A DNA stretch of 64,000 nt from Aegilops tauschii subsp. strangulata. Lineage: Eukaryota; Streptophyta; Magnoliopsida; Poales; Poaceae. The position numbers were made by a program, and so were the translations under genes. Of the stretch, positions 27,094 to 38,042 are shown piece after piece; positions within the stretch are counted from its first letter, which is position 1, and each line of letters begins with the position of its first letter. The stretch spans positions 641,784,736 to 641,848,735 of the forward strand of contig NC_053036.3 of the NCBI RefSeq assembly GCF_002575655.3, in the 5' to 3' direction. Below the pieces are notes generated by a model. The model had not been told where the DNA came from, ran no database searches, and saw only the letters and a list, made by a program, of their open reading frames with translations.

Positions 27094-28396
27094 TGTGACA
27101 CCCAAGTTTCTATTGAATTTTTCAAAAAGATTTTTATTTGACTTGAAGGGAGTGATTTAAAAATTTTCTTCAAGAGAACTCTCACTCTCAAATATTTTTC
27201 TTTATGGCAAAATTTTTATTTAATTCACGCAAGATCTGCCTTTGACCTGGGGAGTTCTTGCTCTTCATTTGGGCTCAAGACAAAATGTTTTTCATTTGAG
27301 AGAATAACTTTTGAAAACCTTTTCTTGAATTTGCACTATGGCTTTTGGAAAGTACTTTGCCACTTTCAACTATTCCTTCTTGCCATGGCATAAGTGCAAA
27401 TCCTCTCTCCTAACCTTTCCCTCACCTTTGGATCATGATTTGCATCAAATCCAGCAAGTTGAACCCCCCCCCCCCATGTATTTATTTTCCATTCAAATTC
27501 TATTCAAATAAATTTCTGTCTTCTCTTATAGCACTTGGAGATTTACAAAGGAACTCCATTTTCTGTTTGGACTTTTACCACCAAACTTCTTTCCCCTCCT
27601 AGTCCTTTGAACCCTCAACCTAGAACCATGAAGATCCACTGGTCTCCAGTTCAAAATTTTCAAACTACATCAGCTGCAAGTTTGGACCAGATTTGGCAAA
27701 TTTGGTGAAATTCATTCAAAACCTTCTCCAAAAATTCCAAGTAAATTCAGGCAGCCCCTGGGTGCTTTGAGTGATCATCTCACCAAGTTACAGCTCCAGA
27801 AAAGTTTATCTCTTTACCAAAACCTACTGTCGAACACCTGCAATGCTTGGTCACTGTCAAGATTCAGTAAGTTCAGAGTTCAGTCAAGTGGCTGCTGTCG
27901 TTTTCTTCAGAAACGGGCGTCGATCTCGCCAGTACCCTCGCGTCGCCTTGCTCCTCGTCCTCGCCCTCTCGTTCCTGCACCGCACGAGTGCCTGGCATCT
28001 TGCGGGCGTCGGCGACGAGCAGCAGAAGGTGCGCCGCCCCGTGACCGACGCCGGCGGCGGCTTTGCGGACGCCAGCGGGAGACACGGCGCCGCCGACTCC
28101 ACCCAGCGCCGCCCAAACCACCGGAGCCCACCGCGTGGCCGTCCACTCCCCCGAATGCGCTGCCGCTCTCGTCGTGAACCCCAGGGTGCGGAGCGCGCTC
28201 TCTGCCGCCGTTGAGCCCGTGCGGTCACCTCACCGTGGGCAGACGCCATTACGCCAGGGCCAGCTCCGTTTAGCTGCAAAACGAGTCCAGTAACATCCAC
28301 TGATGCTGCTCGACCGCTCAAACCCCCTGCCAACCCACTGCTCCGCCGTAATCGCTCGCCGGAGATTCTCCGTTCACGGCCACCCCGTCGATCTGC

Positions 28397-28407
28397 CTAT
28401 AAATAGG
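28397..28407 (+). promoter_or_regulatory. Probable LTR promoter TATA box
   Basis: CTATAAATAGG is a near-consensus plant TATA box. It lies about 1.3 kb into the LTR, as expected for a U3/R boundary, and just before a C-rich ACCAACCCTACACTTCCCC stretch typical of plant transcription start regions. Transcription start is inferred about 30 bp downstream. There is no direct evidence of activity. Confidence 0.6.
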
Positions 28408-29373
28408 GGCCCCGAGCTTCAACTCGAGCACCCACCAACCCTACACTTCCCCTAGAGCACGCCCAGCCACTGGAAGAGCTGCGAGGGGGTCTCCTTCCTC
28501 GACTCCGGCCGCCGCGATCCGCCACGGGATCCAGCCCGATTCGCCCCCGTGTGTGCTCCGCAGCCCCCATTCTCTTGCCAGTAGCTTCTCCTTGCATCAC
28601 CCGTTCTGACCCGCGCCTCAATTCGTACTTTGCAGCCCCCCACCGGAGTTCCCCAACCTCACCCGAACCGCCGTCCGCCGGAGATAGTGTCGCCGTCGAC
28701 GTGGTGCTCCCCGTTGGACGAGTCCACCACCCACCGACGCGGAAGAAGACACTGAAGCTCTTGGTACCCTCCGTTTCTCCTAACTCGCCGTGGTTCGACG
28801 CCGGCGTCCATCGCCGTCTTCGGGCGCCGGCGAGCTTTCAAACCTGACATGCGGGCCCCGCGTGTCAGCCTCTGTTTTATTTCCCCGAACCGTTTTCTGT
28901 TGGCGCCTTCGGGCAAAATACGTTTTCTCCTTGCGCTTGCGCATTCCCAGCCGAAGCGTTTTCTGTTTTCTCAGTTAAAACCCTGGAACTTTTCTGTTTC
29001 ATTACAGAAAGGTCCCTGGACAGAAACCTTTATAACGTTTTAATGAAAAGGTATTTTTGAGTGATTCTTTTTCTGTCAATCTCCAAATTTTGTCTAGTTT
29101 TTTATGGGATTTATTTGAAAAATATTTGGCAAAGTTTCTGTGCATGTGTTGGTTTTCACGTTAGTACCCCTTCGTGATTGCCGTAGGTTCCGGGAGAGGG
29201 GACGGAGCCGCGAACTTCGCCGAGCTAGACTCCGACTTCTCCGAACCAGGCAAGCATGTTTGAACATTTGATATGGCAGATGTTTTGCATGTTCATGTGA
29301 AAGTTTGTGCGTGGCATGTGAGTGTCGATAAGTACCTCGTTGCTTGTAAGGCAACGATCCGGTTGTTCGGAAG

Positions 29374-29830
29374 TTGCGATGACCTCTGATGAGAGGTGGC
29401 CTAATCATGTGGTGACATGAAGGGCAGCAAGGTGGTACTGTTGTAGCATGCCAGCCTTGCGTCATCCGACTCTCTTCGACGTTAACGTGGTTGGAGCCAC
29501 GTTATCGATCTTTTCCCGCATGTTCCAAAGTTGCGATGACCTCTGATGAGAGGTGGCCTAATCATGTGGTGACATGAAGGGCAGCAAGGTGGTACTGTTG
29601 TAGCATTCCAGCCTTGCGTCATCCGACTCTCTTCGACGTTAACGTGGTTGGAGCCACGTTATCGATCTTTTCCCGCATGTTCCAAAGTTGCGATGACCTC
29701 TGATGAGAGGTGGCCTAATCATGTGGTGACATGAAGGGCAGCAAGGTGGTACTGTTGTAGCATGCCAGCCTTGTGTCATCCGACTTTTCCGACGTTAACA
29801 TGGTTGGAGCCGTGTTATCGTCCCTTCCCC
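29374..29830 (+). repeat. Three tandem 157 bp repeats inside the solo LTR
   Basis: TTGCGATGACCTCTGATGAG starts at 29374, 29531 and 29688, exactly 157 bp apart. Copies 1 and 2 are almost identical. Copy 3 degenerates in its last third (TTAACATGG, GTGTTATCG). The unit contains the small inverted pair CCTCTGATGAGAGG. Confidence 0.95.
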
Positions 29831-30433
29831 TTTCCGTGCTACCACATGTCTCATTGCCAGGATACGGTTTAGTAAGTTGGTAACCTCTTTCCGTGTACAC
29901 ACCAAATAGAGAGGCCGGGATGATGGTACCTTGGCCCAGGATTAAAGCCAATCATTCGGTCAGGGGGCATGGGTGTTTCCGGTTGGGACCGAGAGGGGGG
30001 CACCCCCATATAGCGCGCGTATAGAAATTTGATCCCATGCTGCGCGAGGTTGTAGCCTCCCCGACTCAGGGTTTTTCCTGAATGTTGCCGAGGGTGATCC
30101 CTGGCTTCGGATGGTTAGATTGGGTGTGTACTAGTTAGACGTGTTCCTTCCAGAACACCGTAAACGGAACTAGTCCCCGTGACTACTGAAATCCGTTGGC
30201 TGTGGTTAAGTACAAACTCTGCAGAGTCAATTCTTTCCAAATCATCGTATCCATGATCAGTAATGTAGACTTTACATCCAAATCTATCCGTATGAAAATC
30301 TTGCCCCCGGTGAACAAGCTCAAGCGGTAAAATCTCAGATTTATTGTTATTCCAGTTGATGGACTAACTTTATTTTGTGTCTCATGCTTGTGATAATTTA
30401 TGTCTCCGAGCTATTGTATTAATGAGTTGTGAC

Positions 30434-30606
30434 ATAAGCCCTTTATGTGACGTCGCGCAGACGTCCGACTGTGGCGTGTACTCGTTTCTCACTTTCGATA
30501 TAAGCCCTTTATGTGATGTCGCTCAGACGTCCGACTGCGGCATGCACTGTCTTTACTTTCTGTTATAAGCCCTTTATGTGGTGTCGCCCCGACGCCCGAC
30601 TGTGGC
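30434..30606 (+). repeat. Three tandem repeats of about 66 bp inside the solo LTR
   Basis: ATAAGCCCTTTATGTG begins at 30434, 30500 and 30565, each followed by a GTCGC-CAGACGTCCGACTG-like block. Spacing is 66 then 65 bp. Copies differ at several positions. Confidence 0.9.
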
Positions 30607-30895
30607 ATTATTATTCTGCATTTTCCGCTCGAGGAGTCTTTCAGACACTCGTTTGGCACCTGTATTTTTATTCCGCATTTTCCTCTCGAGGAGTCTTTCA
30701 GACACTCGTTTGGCACCTGTATTTTTATTCCGCATTTTTCCTCTCGAGGAGTCTTTCAGACACTCGTTTGGCACCTGTATATTATTCTGCATTTTCCGCT
30801 CGAGGAGTCTTTCAGACACTCGTTTGGCACCCGCATTACTATTCTGCAGTTTCCGCTCGAGGCGTCATTCAGACCCTCGCTTGGCACCCAGTATT
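30606..30895 (+). repeat. Five tandem repeats of about 57 bp inside the solo LTR
   Basis: CTCGAGGAGTCTTTCAGACA-type units have their CTCGAGG starting at 30628, 30685, 30743, 30799 and 30856 (56-58 bp apart). The last copy is most diverged (GGCGTCATTCAGACCC). The array reads open in several frames only because the unit lacks stops. Confidence 0.93.
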
Positions 30896-30982
30896 TATTA
30901 TCTCTATGTCTGATCGCTCTGGTTAGCTTATTCATGTGTTTCATGTTTGCATTTGTTATACCTTATGTCTGAACTGTCTTGC

Positions 30983-31001
30983 GAGTACTTTCATAGTACT
31001 C
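30983..31001 (+). other. Perfect 7 bp hairpin near the LTR end
   Basis: GAGTACT, loop TTCAT, then AGTACTC form an exact inverted repeat. It lies about 25 bp upstream of the acidic open frame at 31024. Function unknown. Confidence 0.6.
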
Positions 31002-31023
31002 ACCTGGCTTGTTGATTTGGCCA

Positions 31024-31155
31024 GATGTTGACGAAGGCGATCTCTTGGATGAAGAGTTTGATAGCGCGTCCGACGTCCAGAGGAGTCCCAGTCAGTCCTG
31101 CGCGATCCCGGATATTGGTCACTTGTATCGTTTACGCTTCCGCCACCCGCAATAA
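31024..31155 (+). other. Short acidic exon-like open frame in the solo LTR
   Basis: Following GGCCAG, which could act as a splice acceptor, a 43-codon frame begins D-V-D-E-G-D-L-L-D-E-E-F and ends in TAA at 31153-31155. Its acidic start resembles the acidic segment in the other long LTR (54314). It may be a remnant or a spliced-leader exon of the retroelement, or chance. No known domain. Confidence 0.3.
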
Positions 31156-33834
31156 GTCTTCTCGAGCCTCACTCCGACGCTCGAAGAGTTGTAGTATTCC
31201 GGAATCATGTCACTCGCTTCGCGATGATATTTCCACCCCGTTTTTATCGTGAGTTAGTAGTTTGCCACCCTATCCGCCGTATTGTTTTATCGGCGTGCAT
31301 GTAATAAATTGTTGGGCAGTCTCTGCTCAACCTTGTATTATATTTAGTACTCCTGGTATTTTTCTTCTGTGACCAATATATTGTCTATCAGTGAGAAGGA
31401 ATTCTTCCTCGCTGGTCCGTAACAGGGATTGGTTTCTCAATAATTATTTTATTGAAAAACCGGTCGTGACAGGGCTAGATCCCGTGGTCAAACGCTACAG
31501 GGTTAGGCGGGACGGGGGCCCTGGGGGGTAGCAATGCCACCCGAGCGTCGCACCGGGCCCTCATACATGCGGGTGGTGTGGTGGCATGTCCGAAGAGGCG
31601 GCACGCGTCTCCGGGGTGTTCCCTCCCTCACGGACGGCGCCGCCGCCGGCACCTGGAGGGGGAAACGGACGCGTCGGGTCTACACGGTGGGGATCTTGCC
31701 GTGGGTCTTGCCCGGATGTTGCTCCAAAGTGTTCTTATGGACTGACCTACGACAACCGGGTGGATAGGTCCACTTCTCAAAGCCCGTCCGTGCAAAGTCA
31801 AAGGGCTAGATCCCGTGGTCAAACGCTACAGGGTTAGGCGGGACGGGGGCCCTGGGGGGTAGCAATGCCACCCGAGCGTCGCACCGGGCCCTCATACATG
31901 CGGGGTGGTGTGGTGGCATGTCCGAAGAGGCGGCACGCGTCTCCGGGGTGTGCCCCCCTCACGGACGGCACCGCCACCGGCACCTGGAGGGGGGAAACGG
32001 GCGCGTCGGGTCTACACGGAGGGGATCTTGCCGTGGGTCTGGCCCGGATGTTGCTCCAAAGTGTTCCTATGGACTGACCTAACACAACCGGGTGGATAGG
32101 TCCACTGCTCAAAGCCCGTCCGTGCAAAGTCAAAGGGCTAGATCCCGTGGTCAAACGCTACAGGGTTAGGCGGGACGGGCGCCCTGGGGGTAGCAATGCC
32201 ACCCGAGCGTCGCACCGGGCCCTCATACATGCGGGGTGGTGTGGTGCCATGTCCGAAGAGGCGGCACGCGTCTCCGGGGTGTGCCCCCTCACGGACAGCG
32301 CCGCCGCCGGCACCTGGAGGGGGAAACGGGCGCGTCGGGTCTACACGGAGGGGATCTTGCCGTGGGTCTGGCCCGGATGTTGCTCCAAAGTGTTCCTATG
32401 GACTGACCTAACACAACCGGGTGGATAGGTCCACTGCTCAAAGCCCGTCCGTGCAAAGTCAAAGGGCTAGATCCCGTGGTCAAACGCTACAGGGTTAGGC
32501 GGGGCGGGGGCCCTGGGGGTAGCAATGCCACCCGAGCGTCTCACCGGGCCCTCATACATGCGGGGTGGTGTGGTGGCATGTCCGAAGAGGCGGCACGCGT
32601 CTCCGGGGTGTGCCCCCCTCACGGACGGCACCGCCACCGGCACCTGAAGGGGGGAAACGGGCGCGTCGGGTCTACACGGAGGGGATCTTGCCGTGGGTCT
32701 GGCCCGGATGTTGCTCCAAAGTGTTCCTATGGACTGACCTAACACAACCGGGTGGATAAGTCCACTGCTCAAAGCCCGTCCGTGCAAAGTCAAAGGGCTA
32801 GATCCCGTGGTCAAACGCTACAGGGTTAGGCGGGACGGGGGCCCTGGGGGGGTAGCAATGCCACCAGAGCATCGCACCGGGCCCTCATACATGCGGGGTG
32901 GTGTGGTGCCATGTCCGAAGAGGCGGCACACGTCTCCGGGGTGTGCCCCCTCACGGACAGCGCCGCCGCTGGCACCTAGAGGGGGGAAACGGGCGCGTCG
33001 GGTCTACACGGAGGGGATCTTGCCGTGGGTCTTGCCCGGATGTTGCTCCAAAGTGTTCCTATGGACTGACCTAACACAACCGGGTGGATAGGTCCACTGC
33101 TCAAAGCCCGTCCGTGCAAAGTCAAACGGCTAGATCCCGTGGTCAAACGCTACAGGGTTAGGCCGGACGGGGGCCCTGGGGGGTAGCAATGCCACCCGAG
33201 CGTCGCACCGGGCCCTCATACATGCGGGGTGGTGTGGTGGCATGTCCGAAGAGGCGGCACGCGTCTCCAGGGTGTGCCCCCCCTCATGGACGGCGCCGCC
33301 GCCGGCACCTGGAGGGGGGAAACGGGCACGTCGGGTCTACACGGAGGGGATCTTGCCGTGGGTCTGGCCCGGATGTTGCTCCAAAGTGTTCCTATGGACT
33401 GACCTAACACAACCGGGTGGATAAGTCCACTTCACAAAGCCCGTCCGTGCAAAGTCAAAGGGCTAGATACCGTGGTCAAACGCTACAGGGTTAGGCGGGA
33501 CGGGGGCCCTGGGGGGGTAGCAATGCCACCCGAGCGTCGCACCGGGCCCTCATACATGCGGGGTGGTGTGGTGCCATGTCCGAAGAGGCGGCACACATCT
33601 CCGGGGTGTGCCCCCTCACGGACAGCGCCGCCGCTGGCACCTGGAGGGGGGAAACGGGCGCGTCGTTTCTACACGGAGGGGATCTTGCCGTGGGTCTTGC
33701 CCGGATGTTGCTCCAAAGTGTTCCTATGGACTGACCTACCACAACCGGGTGGATAGGTCCACTGCTCAAAGCCCGTCCGTGCAAAGTCAAAGGGCTAGAT
33801 CCCGTGGTCAAACGCTACAGGGTTAGGCGGGACG

Positions 33835-36490
33835 GGGGCCCTGGGGGGGTAGCAATGCCACCAGAGCATCGCACCGGGCCACCATACATGCGGGGTGGTG
33901 TGGTGCCATGTCCGAAGAGGCGGCACACGTCTCCGGGGTGTGCCCCCTCACGGACAGCGCCGCCGCTGGCACCTAGAGGGAGGAAACGGGCGCGTCGGGT
34001 CTACACGGAGGGGATCTTGCCGTGGGTCTTGCCCGGATGTTGCTCCAAAGTGTTCCTATGGACTGACCTAACACAACCGGGTGGATAGGTCCACTGCTCA
34101 AAGCCCGTCCGTGCAAAGTCAAAGGGCTAGATCCCGTGGTCAAACGCTACAGGGTTAGGCCGGACGGGGGCCCTGGGGGGTAGCAATGCCATCCGAGGGT
34201 CGCACCGGGCCCTCATACATGCGGGGTGGTGTGGTGGCATGTCCCAAGAGGCGGCACGCGTCTCCGGGGTGTGCCCCCCCTCACGGACGGCGCAGCCGCC
34301 GGCACCTGGAGGGGGAAACGGACGCGTTGGGTCTACACGGAGGGGATCTTGCCGTGGGCCTTGCCCGGATGTTGCTCCAAAGTGTTCTTATGGACTGACC
34401 TACCACAACCGGGTGGATAGGTCCACTGCTCAAAGCCTATCCGTGCAAGTCAAAGGGCTAGATCCCGTGGTCAAACGCTACAGGGTTAGGCGGGACGGGG
34501 GCCCTGGGGTGTAGCAATGCCATCCGAGCGTCGCACCGGGCCCTCATACATGCGGGGTGGTGTGTTGGCATGTCCGAAGAGGCGGCACGCGTCTCCGGGG
34601 TGTGCCCCCCCTCACGGACGGCGCCGCCGCCGGCACCTGGAGGGGGGAAACGGGCGCGTCGGGTCTACACGGAGGGGATCTTGCCGTGGGTCTTGCCCGG
34701 ATGTTGCTCCAAAGTGTTCCTATGGACTGACCTAACACAACCGGGTGGATAGGTCCACTGCTCAAAGCCCGTCCGTGCAAAGTCAAAGGGCTAGATCCCG
34801 TGGTCAAACGCTACAGGGTTAGGCCGGACGGGGGCCCTGGGGGGTAGCAATGCCACCCGAGCGTCGCACCGGGCCCTCATACATGCGGGGTGGTGTGGTG
34901 GCATGTCCCAAGAGGCGACACGCGTCTCCGGGGTGTGCCCCGCCTCTCGGACGGCGCCGCCGCCGGCACCTGGAGGGGGAAACGGACGCGTCGGGTCTAC
35001 ACGGAGGGGATCTTGCCGTGGGTCTGGCCCGGATGTTGCTCCAAAGTGTTCCTATGGACTGACCTAACACAACCGGGTGGATAAGTCCACTGCTCAAAGC
35101 CCGTCCGTGCAAAGTCAAAGGGCTAGATCCCGTGGTCAAACGCTACAGGGTTAGGCGGGACGGGGGCCCTTGGGGGGTAGCAATGCCACCAGAGCATCGC
35201 ACCGGGCCACCATACATGCGGGGTGGTGTGGTGCCATGTCCGAAGAGGCGGCACACGTCTCCGGGGTGTGCCCCCTCACGGACAGCGCCGCCGCTGGCAC
35301 CTGGAGGGGGGAAACGGGCGCGTCGGGTCTACACGGAGGGGATCTTGCCGTGGGTCTTGCCCGGATGTTGCTCCAAAGTGTTCCTATGGACTGACCTAAC
35401 ACAACCGGGTGGATAGGTCCACTGCTCAAAGCCCGTCCGTGCAAAGTCAAAGGGCTAGATCCCGTGGTCAAACGCTACAGGGTTAGGCCGGACGGGGGCC
35501 CTGGGGGGTAGCAATGCCATCCGAGCGTCGCACCGGGCCCTCATACATGCGGGGTGGTGTGGTGGCATGTCCCAAGAGGCGGCACGCGTCTCTGGGGTGT
35601 GCCCCCCCTCACGGACGGCGCAGCCGCCGGCACCTGGAGGGGGAAACGGACGCGTTGGGTCTACACGGAGGGGATCTTGCCGTGGGTCTTGCCCGGATGT
35701 TGCTCCAAAGTGTTCTTATGGACTGACCTACCACAACCGGGTGGATAGGTCCACTGCTCAAAGCCTATCCGTGCAAAGTCAAAGGGCTAGATCCCGTGGT
35801 CAAACGCTACAGGGTTAGGCGGGACGGGGGCCCTGGGGGTAGCAATGCCACCCGAGCGTCGCACCGGGCCCTCATACATGCGGGGTGGTGTGGTGGCATG
35901 TCCGAAGAGGCGGCACGCGTCTCCGGGGTGTGCCCCCCCTCACGGACGGCGCCGCCGCCGGCACCTGGAGGGGGGAAACGGGCGCGTCGGGTCTACACGG
36001 AGGGGATCTTGCCGTGGGTCTTGCCCGGATGTTGCTCCAAAGTGTTCCTATGGACTGACCTAACACAACCGGGTGGATAGGTCCACTGCTCAAAGCCCGT
36101 CCGTGCAAAGTCAAAGGGCTAGATCCCGTGGTCAAACGCTACAGGGTTAGGCGGGACGGGGGCCCTGGGGGGTAGCAATGCCACCCGAGCGTCGCACCGG
36201 GCCCTCATACATGCGGGGTGGTGTGGTGGCATGTCCCAAGAGGCGGCACGCGTCTCCGGGGTGTGCCCCGCCTCTCGGACGGCGCCGCCGCCGGCACCTG
36301 GAGGGGGAAACGGACGCGTCAGGTCTACACGGAGGGGATCTTGCCGTGGGTCTGGCCCGGATGTTGCTCCAAAGTGTTCTTATGGACTGACCTACCACAA
36401 CCGGGTGGATAGGTCCACTGCTCAAAGCCCGTCCGTGCAAAGTCAAAGGGCTAGATCCCGTGGTCAAACGTTACAGGGTTAGGCGGGACG
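33835..36490 (+). repeat. Two copies of a four-monomer (1328 bp) higher-order repeat
   Basis: Monomers at about 33850, 34186, 34517 and 34850 recur at about 35180, 35514, 35845 and 36178, each offset 1328 bp, with shared private variants. These are CCACCAGAGCATCGCACC plus GGGCCACCATACATG in the first, GCGTTGGGTCTAC with AAAGCCTATCC in the second, and TGTGCCCCGCCTCTCGG in the fourth. Confidence 0.8.
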
Positions 36491-37507
36491 GGGGCCCTGG
36501 GGGGTAGCAATGCCACCCGAGCGTCGCACCGGGCCCTCATACATGCGTGGTGGTGTGGTGGCATGTCCGAAGAGGCGGCACGCGTCTCCGGGGTGTGCCC
36601 CCCCTCACGGACGGCGCCGCCGCCGGCACCTGGAGGGGGGAAACGGGCGCGTCGGGTCTACACGGAGGGGATCTTGCCGTGGGTCTGGCCCGGATGTTGC
36701 TCCAAAGTGTTCCTATGGACTGACCTAACACAACCGGGTGGATAGGTCCACTGCTCAAAGCCCGTCCGTTTAAAGTCAAAGGGCTAGATCCCCTGGTCAA
36801 ACGCTACAGGGTTAGGCGGGACGGGGGCCCTGGGGGGTAGCAATGCCACCCGAGCGTCGCACCTGGCCCTCATACATGCGGGGTGGTGTGGTGGCATGTC
36901 CCAAGAGGCGGCACGCGTCTCCGGGGTGTGCCCCCCCTCTCGGACGGTGCCGCCGCCGGCACCTGGAGGGGGAAACGGACGCGTCAGGTCTACACGGAGG
37001 GGATCTGGCCGTGGGTCTGGCCCGGATGTTGCTCCAAAGTGTTCTTATGGACTGACCTACCACAACCGGGTGGATAGGTCCACTGCTCAAAGCCCGTCCG
37101 TGCAAAGTCAAAGGGCTAGATCCCGTGGTCAAATGTTACAGGGTTAGGCGGGGCGGGGGCCCTGGGGGGTAGCAATGCCACCCGAGCGTCGCACCGGGCC
37201 CTCATACATGCGGGGTGGTGTGGTGGCATGTCCGAAGAGGCGGCACGCGTCTCCGGGGTGTGCCCCCCCTCACGGGCGGCGCCGCCGCCGGCACCTGGAG
37301 GGGGGAAACGGGCGCGTCGGGTCTACACGGAGGGGATCTTGCCGTGGGTCTGGCCCGGATGTTGCTCCAAAGTGTTTTTATGGACTGACCTAACACAACC
37401 GGGTGGATAGGTCCACTGCTCAAAGCCCGTCCGTGCAAAGTCAAAGGGCTAGATCCCGTGGTCAAACGCTACAGGGTTAGGCGGGACGGGGGCCCTGGGG
37501 GGTAGCA
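36178..37507 (+). repeat. Two-monomer (665 bp) higher-order repeat, two copies
   Basis: Monomers at 36178 and 36510 recur at 36843 and 37175, offset 665 bp. The first of each pair shares CGCGTCAGGTCTAC, a CCTCTCGGACGG variant and a GTTACAGGG variant. This overlaps the end of the 1328 bp unit, so several scales of duplication are stacked here. Confidence 0.75.
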
Positions 37508-37599
37508 ATGCCACCCGAGCGTCGCACCGGGCCCTCATACATGCGGGGTGGTGTGGTGGCATGTCCGAAGAGGCGGCACGCGTCTCCGGGGTGTGCCCC

Positions 37600-37852
37600 C
37601 ATCCAAGTGACGGCGGCACTGCCTTGCGTGCAGGGGGGCACACCGCAGAGCCCCAAGACGGGCGTCTACGCATGCCTGAACACTTTCACATATGCATCGG
37701 GACCCGTGCGATGTTTCGGTGACATAGCTACACCCCGAATCCCCCCACCAACTAGAATTCCCTCCGTGTCGACCGTTTCCCCCCTCCGTGACACGGCGAT
37801 AGCGACGTTCGTAACGGGGGGCAATCGATATACAATCAAGGTATGTTTTTTT
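37600..37852 (-). repeat. Diverged, shortened satellite-related unit in inverted orientation
   Basis: Read on the minus strand, this stretch follows the satellite in order. It has GGAGGGGGGAAACGG, then ACACGGAGGG-ATTCT, then after an internal gap GGGGTGTAGCTATGTCACC (satellite GGGGGGTAGCAATGCCACC), then ACATCGCACGGGTCCC (satellite GCGTCGCACCGGGCCC), then CGGTGTGCCCCCCTG. Conceptual translation agrees: G-V-A-M-S-P-K-H-R-T-G-P here against G-V-A-M-P-P-E-R-R-T-G-P in the array. About 150 bp of the unit, covering the GGATGTTGCTCC to CAAACGCTACAGGG part, appears absent. Divergence is far above that within the array. Confidence 0.75.
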
Positions 37853-37919
37853 AGATAAGGCATAATTATCTTATGCAAAAACAAAAACTAAAATAAAGTA
37901 AAAATGAGAAAATAAAGTA
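37853..37919. other. AT-rich filler between satellite relic and CACTA fragment
   Basis: A-rich low-complexity DNA with repeated AAATAAAGTAAAA motifs. It may be interior sequence of the CACTA element. No gene seen. Confidence 0.5.
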
Positions 37920-38042
37920 AAACTAAAAAAATAGTATGCCAACGGCGAGGCCGTCGGCATACCTGTGCACACACGGAGGTGCAGTCCCACGGATCGATGA
38001 CGTGGCATGGCGCACGGATCGATGACGTGGCAGAGGGGTATG
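37920..38042. mobile_element. CACTA transposon fragment, left of Angela-1
   Basis: Contains GCCGTCGGCATACC, matching the subterminal motif of the CACTA piece at 46801-47129, and a duplicated CGCACGGATCGATGACGTGG-like block. The left terminal inverted repeat (CACTACCAG) is not present, so the element is truncated or rearranged on this side. Angela-1 is inserted at its right edge, duplicating GTATG (38038-38042). Confidence 0.65.

Larger units (their letters stand above)
27094..31471 (+). mobile_element. Solo LTR of a long-LTR (Gypsy-type) retrotransposon
   Basis: A 4378 bp insertion starting TGTGACACCC and ending GGTCGTGACA (TG...CA termini), with a perfect 5 bp duplication of satellite sequence. 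No polyprotein, primer-binding site or second LTR copy lies inside, so I read it as a solo LTR left by recombination between two LTRs. Composition runs from an AT-rich start through a GC-rich block (27900-28860) around a TATA box, then T-rich DNA and several tandem repeats. LTRs this long fit Triticeae LARD or Gypsy families such as Sukkula/Erika; the exact family is a guess. GC-driven open frames inside have no recognisable protein similarity. Confidence 0.85.
31472..37599 (+). repeat. GC-rich 332 bp satellite array, distal block
   Basis: About 18.5 more monomers in the same orientation, starting at the duplicated GGGCT and continuing the phase of the proximal block. Many units are hybrids of the two classes, for example TCTTGCCCGG combined with CCTATGG and CTAACACAACC (near 33030). 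Several carry GCCGCTGGCACC and GGCACACGTCTCC variants. The last unit stops abruptly after GGGGTGTGCCCCC at about 37600. Confidence 0.96.

Noticed and set aside
27767..28333. Overlapping GC-rich frames of 136-149 residues
   Set aside because: They overlap in several frames and both strands, are Arg/Pro/Ala-rich and lie inside the LTR around its promoter. No domain recognisable.
1..37599. Many open frames of 60-117 residues in all frames of the satellite
   Set aside because: They are shadows of a GC-rich, stop-poor repeat. The unit length is usually not a multiple of three, frames close once per unit, and overlapping frames are equally conserved, so there is no protein-level signal.
1..37599. 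Array as rDNA intergenic spacer subrepeats or a CRISPR array
   Set aside because: No rRNA coding sequence nearby. Monomers are contiguous without unique spacers, and the genome is plainly a plant nuclear genome.
37612..37620. GGCACTGCC as a possible left CACTA terminus
   Set aside because: Lacks the CACTACCAG start and AAAAA run of the right end, and falls inside the satellite-like inverted unit.
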